Source: Archivesica marissinica (taxonomy: Eukaryota; Mollusca; Bivalvia; Venerida; Vesicomyidae). From it: a stretch of DNA of 64,000 nucleotides. The stretch spans positions 43,989,516 through 44,053,515 of the forward strand of contig CM026403.1 in assembly GCA_014843695.1 (NCBI GenBank). The letters are read 5' to 3'. The notes under the pieces were generated by a model. It was not told the DNA's origin. It saw nothing but the letters and a program-made list of their open reading frames with translations, and did not search any database. Within the stretch, counting starts at the first letter, position 1. Every line of letters starts with the position of its first letter. Position numbers and translations under genes: made by a program. Below, piece after piece: positions 56,851 through 64,000 of this stretch.

Positions 56851-57041
56851 AGTCGTGATAGCGCAGTAGATGCGCGTTCGCTTCAGGTCCGGAATTCGAG
56901 CCCTATGATTGTGCCCTTAGGCAAGGCATTTCAATTTCACGTAGCCTCTTCTCTCTCCCTCGTGGCGATGAATTCCATCAGGAATGAGGTCTCGAGAGCG
57001 ATTAATATAAGTTGAAAGAACTTGTTTCGCGATCGAGTTAA
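56851..57041 (+). repeat. tRNA-derived SINE, family A, copy 2
   Basis: AGTCGTGATAGCGCAGTAGA with B box ATTCGAGCCC and GTGCCCTTAGGCAAGGCATT. It lacks a short piece between A and B boxes that copy 1 has (GCGAAAGG). Confidence 0.85.
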
Positions 57042-57081
57042 AATAAATTTGTTGAAAGCATTAGCTGTATGTCAAACCCGA

Positions 57082-58081
57082 NNNNNNNNNNNNNNNNNNN
57101 NNNNNNNNNNNNNNNNNNNNNNNNNNNNNNNNNNNNNNNNNNNNNNNNNNNNNNNNNNNNNNNNNNNNNNNNNNNNNNNNNNNNNNNNNNNNNNNNNNNN
57201 NNNNNNNNNNNNNNNNNNNNNNNNNNNNNNNNNNNNNNNNNNNNNNNNNNNNNNNNNNNNNNNNNNNNNNNNNNNNNNNNNNNNNNNNNNNNNNNNNNNN
57301 NNNNNNNNNNNNNNNNNNNNNNNNNNNNNNNNNNNNNNNNNNNNNNNNNNNNNNNNNNNNNNNNNNNNNNNNNNNNNNNNNNNNNNNNNNNNNNNNNNNN
57401 NNNNNNNNNNNNNNNNNNNNNNNNNNNNNNNNNNNNNNNNNNNNNNNNNNNNNNNNNNNNNNNNNNNNNNNNNNNNNNNNNNNNNNNNNNNNNNNNNNNN
57501 NNNNNNNNNNNNNNNNNNNNNNNNNNNNNNNNNNNNNNNNNNNNNNNNNNNNNNNNNNNNNNNNNNNNNNNNNNNNNNNNNNNNNNNNNNNNNNNNNNNN
57601 NNNNNNNNNNNNNNNNNNNNNNNNNNNNNNNNNNNNNNNNNNNNNNNNNNNNNNNNNNNNNNNNNNNNNNNNNNNNNNNNNNNNNNNNNNNNNNNNNNNN
57701 NNNNNNNNNNNNNNNNNNNNNNNNNNNNNNNNNNNNNNNNNNNNNNNNNNNNNNNNNNNNNNNNNNNNNNNNNNNNNNNNNNNNNNNNNNNNNNNNNNNN
57801 NNNNNNNNNNNNNNNNNNNNNNNNNNNNNNNNNNNNNNNNNNNNNNNNNNNNNNNNNNNNNNNNNNNNNNNNNNNNNNNNNNNNNNNNNNNNNNNNNNNN
57901 NNNNNNNNNNNNNNNNNNNNNNNNNNNNNNNNNNNNNNNNNNNNNNNNNNNNNNNNNNNNNNNNNNNNNNNNNNNNNNNNNNNNNNNNNNNNNNNNNNNN
58001 NNNNNNNNNNNNNNNNNNNNNNNNNNNNNNNNNNNNNNNNNNNNNNNNNNNNNNNNNNNNNNNNNNNNNNNNNNNNNNNNN
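57082..58081. other. Assembly gap of exactly 1,000 N
   Basis: The round length shows a placeholder of unknown true size. Open frames spanning it are meaningless. Confidence 0.99.
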
Positions 58082-58549
58082 TTGTTTGCAGACTTTATCA
58101 CGGAAAATGGTCAAGAAGACGACAGCGATCGGGAAAATAAAGTATATGACGAATTATCTGAACTATCAAGGAAGCGCAACGAAGAGAGTGGAAACAGAAA
58201 ATGGACACATATGAGAAGGATGGATTAAGTGCGAGTGAATCCACGGAGAGGGCAAACAAAAAGCTGAGGGATGCTGATCTCGGTCAATTTATGTATATAT
58301 ACGGAACACTCCTGTCTTATATGCTGAACCTTCGAGGTGGATATCTTCACAGAAAAGTTATGAGCACAGTCGAAAATAACATAGAGCGTGGCATGGACCA
58401 GAAGCGGGCTATTCGGGTCACATTGAGAATATCAATCTACTTTGAGTATATGTACTACTGTTGATGAGAATGATACTGATGATGTCAAAGAGAGTGACGA
58501 TGAAAGCGATGATAACAGCGATGAAATACAGAGTGACTCTGATGTTTAA
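58082..58549 (+). pseudogene. 3' part of an unidentified gene beside the gap
   Basis: TTGTTTGCAG at 58,082 could be a splice acceptor. Downstream, one frame reads DFITENGQEDDSDRENKVYD and ends near 58,228. Another frame, 58,201-58,464, gives LRDADLGQFMYIYGTLLSYM, LRGGYLHRKVMS and VENNIERGMDQKRAIRVTL, which looks like real globular protein sequence. After a shift near 58,455 an acidic tail (DVKESDDESDDNSDEIQSD) ends at 58,549. AATAAA lies at about 58,719. I do not recognise the family with confidence; a host gene or transposon-encoded gene are both possible. Confidence 0.5.
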
Positions 58550-58847
58550 TACGCACGATGTATACTATTATTCTAGAATAGATTGGTCGAAATTTCTGTT
58601 ATGAAGATAAACTGTCATATCGGTTTTAGCTGAACATATTTACTATGCATTAATATTATATATTACAGAATGTTTATATGCTACTATTGTGTCTGCTGTG
58701 TGCATAAAGTATACTAAATAAAAGTTTAAAACGCGAGTTTAGTGTTGGTTTGTACATTTTCAATTCACAGATTACTCCCCTAGATCAACCGTTACTAAGC
58801 AATGCGGTTTAAAGTCACTATAACAACTCATCTATGCGTTCTCATAA

Positions 58848-61800
58848 TACAATACAAGATACTACAATACAAATCCATGTAATACAATACAAGATACTAT
58901 AATACAATACAAATCCATGTAATACAATACAAGATACTACAATACAAATCCATGTAATACAATACAAGATACTATAATAAAATACAAATCCATGTAATAC
59001 AAGGTACTATAATACAATACAAATCCATGTAATACAATACAAGATACTACAATACAAATCCATGTAATACAATACAAGATACTATAATACAATACAAATC
59101 CATGTAATACAAGATACTATATTACACATCCATGTAATACAATACAAGATACTATAATACAATACAAATCCATGTAATACAATACAAGATAATACAATAC
59201 AAATCCATGTAATACAATACAAGATACTATAATACAAATCCATGTAATACAATACAAGATACTACAATACAAATCCATGTACTACAATACAAGATACTAT
59301 AATACAATACAAATCCATGTAATACAATACAGGATACTACAATACAAATCCATGTAATACAATACAAGATACTATAATACAAATCCATGTAATACAATAC
59401 AAGATAATACAATACAAATCCAAGTAATACAATACAAGATACTATGATACAAATCCATGTAATACAATACAAGATACTACAGTACAAATCCATGTACTAC
59501 AATACAAGATACTATAATACAATACAAATCCATGTAATACAATACAGGATACTACAATACAAATCCATGTAATACAATACAAGATATTACAATACAAGAT
59601 ACTATAATACAAATCCATGTAATAAAATACAATATACTACAATACAAGATACTATAATAGAAGATACTATAATACAATACAAGATACTACAATACAATAC
59701 AAGATACTATAATACAATACAAGATACTACAATACAAATCCATGTAATACACTACAAGATACTACAATACAATACAAATCCATGTAATACAATACAAGAT
59801 ACTACAATACAAATCCATGTAATACAATATACTATAATACAATGCAAATCCATGCAATACAATACAATATACTATAATACAAATCCATGTAATACAATAC
59901 AAGATACTACAATACAAATTCATGTAATACAATACAAGATACTATAATACAAATTCATGTAATACAATACAAGATACTATAATACAATACAAGATACTAC
60001 AATACAAATGCATGTAATACAATACAAGATACTACAATACAAATCCATGTAATACAATACAAGATACTATAATACAAATCCATGTAATACAATACAATAT
60101 ACTATAAAACAATACAAATTCATGTAATACAAGATACTATAATACAATAAAAATTCATGTAATACAATACAAGATAATACAATACAAATCCATGTAATAC
60201 AATACAAGATAATACAATACAAATTCATGTAATACAATACAAGATACTACAATACAAATCCATGTAATACAATACAAGATAATACAATACAAATTCATGT
60301 AATACAATACAAGATAATACTATGCAAATCCATGTAATACAATACAAGATACTATAATACAAATCCATGTAATACAATACAAGATACTACAATACAAATT
60401 CATGTAATACAATACAAGATACTATAATACAAATTCATGTAATACAATACAAGATACTATAATACAATACAAGATACTACAATACAAATGCATGTAATAC
60501 AATACAAGATACTACAATACAAATCCATGTAATACAATACAAGATACTACAATACAAGATACTATGACACAATACAAGATACTATAATACAAATCCATGT
60601 AATACAATACAAGATAATACAATACAAATCCATGTAATACAATACAAGATACTATAATACAAATCCATGTAATACAATACAAGATACTACAATACAAGTC
60701 CATATACTACAATACAATATACTATAATACAATACAAATCCATGTAATACAATACAGGATACTACAATACAAATCCATGTAATACAATGCAAGATACTAC
60801 AATACAAGATACTATAATACAAATCCATGTAATACAATACAATATACTACAATACAAGATACTACAATACAAGATACTATAATACAATACAAGATACTAC
60901 AATACAAATCCATGTAATACAATACAAGATACTACAATACAATACAAATCCATGTAATACAATACAAGATACTACAATACAAATCCATGTAATACAATAC
61001 ACTATAATACAATGCAAATCCATGTAATACAATACAAGATACTATAATACAAATCCATGTAATACAATACAAGATACTACAATACAAATTCATGTAATAC
61101 AATACATGATACAAATTCATGTAATACAATACAAGATACTATAATACAATACAAGATACTACAATACAAATGCATGTAATACAATACAAGATACTACAAT
61201 ACAAATCCATGTAATACAATACAAGATACTATAATACAAATCCATGTAATACAATACAAGATACTATAATACAATACAAATCCATGTAATACAATACAAG
61301 ATACTATAATACAAATCCATGTATTACAATACAAGATACTATAATACAAATCCATGTAATACAATACAAGATACTATAATACAAATCCATGTAATACAAT
61401 ACAAGATACTATAATACAATACAAATTCATGTAATACAATACAAGATACTATAATACAATACAAGATACTACAATACAAATGCATGTAATACAATACAAG
61501 ATACTACAATACAAATCCATGTAATACAATACAAGATACTATTATACAAATCCATGTAATACAATACAATATACTATAATACAATACAAATTCATGTAAT
61601 ACAAGATACTATAATACAATACAAATTCAAGTAATACAATACAAGATAATACAATACAAATCCATGTAATACAATACAAGATAATACAATACAAATTCAT
61701 GTAATACAATACAAGATACTACAATACAAATCCATGTTATACAATACAAGATAATACAATACAAATTCATGTAATACAATACAAGATAATACAATGCAAA

Positions 61801-62262
61801 TCCATGTAATACAATACAAGATACTATAATACAAATCCATGCAATACAATACAAGATACTACAATACAAATTCATGTAATACAATACAAGATACTATAAT
61901 ACAATACAAGATACTACAATACAAATGCATGTAATACAATACAAGATACTACAATACAAATCCATGTAATACAATACAAGATACTATAATACAATACAAA
62001 TCCATGTAATACAATACAAGATACTACAATACAAATCCATGTAATACAATACAAGATACTATAATAAAATACAAATCCATGTAATACAAGATACTATAAT
62101 ACAATACAAATCCATGTAATACAATACAAGATACTACAATACAAATCCATGTAATACAATACAATATACTATAATACAATACAAATTCATGTAATACAAG
62201 ATACTATAATACAATACAAATTCATGTAATACAATACAAGATAATACAATACAAATAAAAGT
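58848..62262 (+). repeat. AT-rich satellite, irregular units of about 29-39 bp
   Basis: CATGTAATACAATACAAGAT and ACTATAATACAATACAAATC segments alternate in variable order. The unit length varies because the subunits ATACAAT and ATACAAG slip. Single-base variants (AAATTCATG, AAATGCATG) form local clusters and longer repeats, e.g. about 59,940-60,070, 60,420-60,540 and 61,400-61,560 share a block. No spacer or gene is present. Confidence 0.96.
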
Positions 62263-62264
62263 AA

Positions 62265-62450
62265 ACGCCACGAATATGGATATACGATTGATCTATTGTC
62301 TCGATTTAGCGGGCGCGGCATTATTATAATTGCATTGAATATCGATCGAAGAACCGGATATTAAACAATAACTGTAAAAGCCACGAATATGATATACAAT
62401 GTTCACAAGTTACTAACTGCCTCCGGTCCTCACCAAAACGAATACAATAC
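62265..62450. other. Non-coding spacer
   Basis: A GTAAA.GCCACGAATATG segment occurs twice (about 62,262 and 62,378), a short direct repeat. Nothing else is recognised. Confidence 0.5.
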
Positions 62451-62454
62451 AGAC

Positions 62455-62527
62455 GGGTGAGTAGTCTAATGGTTAACACGTTGGACTGTGAATCCAGGGA
62501 TCGCAGGTTCGAACCCCCTTATGACCC
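62455..62527 (+). tRNA. tRNA-like sequence, anticodon GTG (His), probably a pseudogene
   Basis: The 73-base segment has an A box (TAGTCTAATGG), an anticodon arm TTGGA-CTGTGAA-TCCAG giving anticodon GTG, and a B box GGTTCGAACCC. The T stem pairs poorly (GCAGG against CCCCT) and the acceptor stem has two mismatches, so it is more likely a decayed tRNA or SINE head than a working gene. An (ACTC)n tract follows at 62,530-62,625. Confidence 0.5.
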
Positions 62528-62529
62528 TC

Positions 62530-62625
62530 ATTCACTCACACTCACTCACTCACCCACTCACTTACTCACTCACTCATTTACTAATCGCCTCACTCGCTCA
62601 TTCACTCACCACCTCACTCATGGTC
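62530..62625 (+). repeat. Degenerate (ACTC)n microsatellite
   Basis: CACTCACTCACTCACC-type runs with interruptions, directly after the tRNA-like sequence. Confidence 0.85.
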
Positions 62626-62714
62626 GTAATATATTATATTCACTTACCGTTAACGTATGAATTATAACGGAATATAATAGAAAGACCGCTCCTTATTAAT
62701 CAATATGTAACGTC

Positions 62715-62805
62715 AAAATTGGTTGCGCGTCGGATTCGTAATCCAAAGATCCCGGGTTTGATACTCAGTCAGGCCACACAGCATCTAGTGGTTGAGTTGT
62801 CAGTC
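62715..62805 (+). repeat. tRNA-like SINE head (family B related)
   Basis: GCGTCGGATTCGTAATCCAA, GGGTTTGATACTC and CAGTCAGGCCACA resemble the head of the family B SINE at 45.5 kb (GCGTCGGATT, CGGTTCGATACTTGG, GTCAGGCCACG). The body is missing. Confidence 0.55.
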
Positions 62806-63105
62806 CGCAAAGGCTGATTGTATATAAATTACGATTCAGTCGCATAGGAATAGTATCACATTTCAAAACAACACACGTCAAACGTCTAGCCCTCGCGAAA
62901 ATATTTAGCTATGAATAAAATACACTTGATAAAATTCACATATCCGAGTATCATTTTACACCGAGGCGATCAAGTCTGTAATAAGTGTTTAGTATATCTT
63001 AAACTTTGATCTAAACATTGAAAAGAGTGCTATTGAATCCGTTGGTTTATGGCTTTTCTATACTATATAAATATATTTAAAACAATGGGTTAATAAATGA
63101 TAGAT
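62806..63105. other. Non-coding stretch
   Basis: Nothing is recognised on either strand. Confidence 0.4.
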
Positions 63106-63107
63106 AT

Positions 63108-63345
63108 TAATTTGATATCGAGTTAATATAAAACCGTTGTGCGAACGAAAACAATATTATATATGGGAGTGTCTGCATTGTTCTTTCAAAGAAAAAATAC
63201 ACGATACGTTTAATCGCGTTTAATATCGAGTTAATATAAAACCGTTGTGCGAATGAAAAAAATATTATATATGGGAGTGTCTGTATTGTTCTTTCAAAGA
63301 AAAAATACACGATACGTTTAATCGCGTTTAATATCGACGTAATAT
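63108..63345 (+). repeat. Two-copy tandem duplication, about 110 bp
   Basis: ATATCGAGTTAATATAAAAC, ATATATGGGAGTGTCTG and CACGATACGTTTAATCGCGT occur twice in the same order, with a third start at about 63,330. The copies differ at only a few bases. Confidence 0.92.
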
Positions 63346-63349
63346 ACGG

Positions 63350-64000
63350 TGGAACTGGGTGTAGTTTATGGCTATTCGGTTAAAATTATATTACGTTAGA
63401 ACAATGGAATATTGATTAAAAGTAGAGAAGTCGGGTGGTAGCGAATATTGAGGAGCGGTCGATTGCCGGGCGGCGCTATATCTATATATAGATCGGTCAA
63501 TACTCTAATAGATCATTCAATCCCCACGTCACGGGTTTTTCCGATGACTCGCCTACATTCCGGGGTGCGGTGGTTGACGTCACCGAACGTGCCCAAACTC
63601 GTCAGGATCCTATTGTTTGACAAAGGGTGTGGTATTGTCTTATGTAATAATAGGGTATTGTTCGTGCGCGGTCATAGGATACCGCCCCATTGTTCGTGCG
63701 CGGTCATACGATACTGACCCCATTGTTCTTTAAGGTCACGTGATAGCCTCGCAGCCTTGCACCCTCGCAGGCATTCTGTGAAACTCCTCGCTCTATACTA
63801 CTTTGATGGGCCTTTGTTTCTAAGTGTTGATTTCGCCTAAATATATACACAACACATCACGATATTCTCTATGTAATGATTTATTGATTTTGGTCAATAT
63901 GGAAATACAATTATAAAGTATAGAAGAAATTAGTTTCCTGACACGCAGTAATTATTCATCTACAATAATATCCAAAACATAAATAACAGCAAAGTGTAGT
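63350..64000. other. Non-coding end of the window
   Basis: A short repeat of about 35 bp (CATTGTTCGTGCGCGGTCAT) occurs about two and a half times at 63,655-63,730. No gene is recognised. Confidence 0.5.

Noticed and set aside
57022..58214. Open frames of about 350-380 codons
   Set aside because: They run across 1,000 N and carry no information.
59227..61884. Several minus-strand frames such as those rich in Tyr, Ile and Cys
   Set aside because: They fall within the AT-rich satellite and consist only of its repeat.

Overview
The window is metazoan nuclear DNA. Split genes, three tRNA-derived SINE families, non-LTR retrotransposons, DNA transposons and many minisatellites all point to an animal. 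A lophotrochozoan, perhaps a bivalve or other mollusc, is my best guess from the SINE and LINE types; that is inference, not proof. I recognise no complete host gene. Almost all of the window is mobile-element or endogenous-virus DNA plus tandem repeats, and minisatellite arrays alone cover roughly 13-14 kb. A 1,000-base run of N at 57,082-58,081 is an assembly gap.

Layout. (1) 1-18.3 kb: a Polinton/Maverick (adintovirus-like) element, very A+T-rich and all on the + strand. In order it carries protein-primed DNA polymerase B (5' end outside the window), a small unknown ORF, an A32-type packaging ATPase, several small virion-type proteins, a retroviral-type integrase with chromodomain, a small membrane protein, two tandem penton-like proteins, a small basic protein, the major capsid protein (MCP) and an adenain-like protease. 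Many genes carry single frameshifts. The MCP gene is split by a 4.7-kb insertion whose two ends are inverted arrays of one minisatellite (foldback-like). (2) 18.3-27.1 kb: SINEs, short repeats and a 3.5-kb satellite with a 33-bp unit. (3) 27.4-30.8 kb: a decayed Ty3/Gypsy-type Gag with a 30-residue repeat, a 468-bp insertion flanked by 15-bp duplications, and a 21-bp satellite. (4) 30.8-33.5 kb: a SINE split by a pogo-like MITE, then LINE fragments. (5) 34.3-36.3 kb: a compact intronless cluster that looks viral. It holds an unknown ORF, a protein with two PC4-like ssDNA-binding domains behind a row of TATA boxes, a frameshifted BIR (IAP) protein and a tiny ORF. (6) 36.5-38.2 kb: an 18-bp satellite.

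(7) 39.4-52.0 kb: one full-length LINE on the minus strand, about 5.1 kb net. A 4.49-kb piggyBac with an apparently intact, intron-containing transposase gene and a 3.0-kb deleted piggyBac are inserted in it. The second piggyBac itself holds an apparently intact 1.5-kb Tc1 element with perfect 26-bp inverted repeats (TA included). The LINE sits in a tandemly duplicated segment, and the other copy (55.24-55.38 kb) is the empty site. (8) 52.1-54.9 kb: a 36-bp minisatellite of about 77 units; the duplicate copy has only one or two. (9) 56.3-58.6 kb: a degenerate RT fragment, a SINE, the gap, and the end of an unidentified gene. (10) 58.85-62.26 kb: an AT-rich satellite. (11) 62.3-64 kb: a tRNA-like sequence, short duplications and otherwise non-coding DNA.

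How the genes work together: the Polinton genes form a virus-like module (protein-primed replication, integration, packaging, capsid, maturation) packed so tightly that several stops and starts share bases. The piggyBac and Tc1 transposases look functional from sequence. The LINE, Gag and Polinton copies look decayed.
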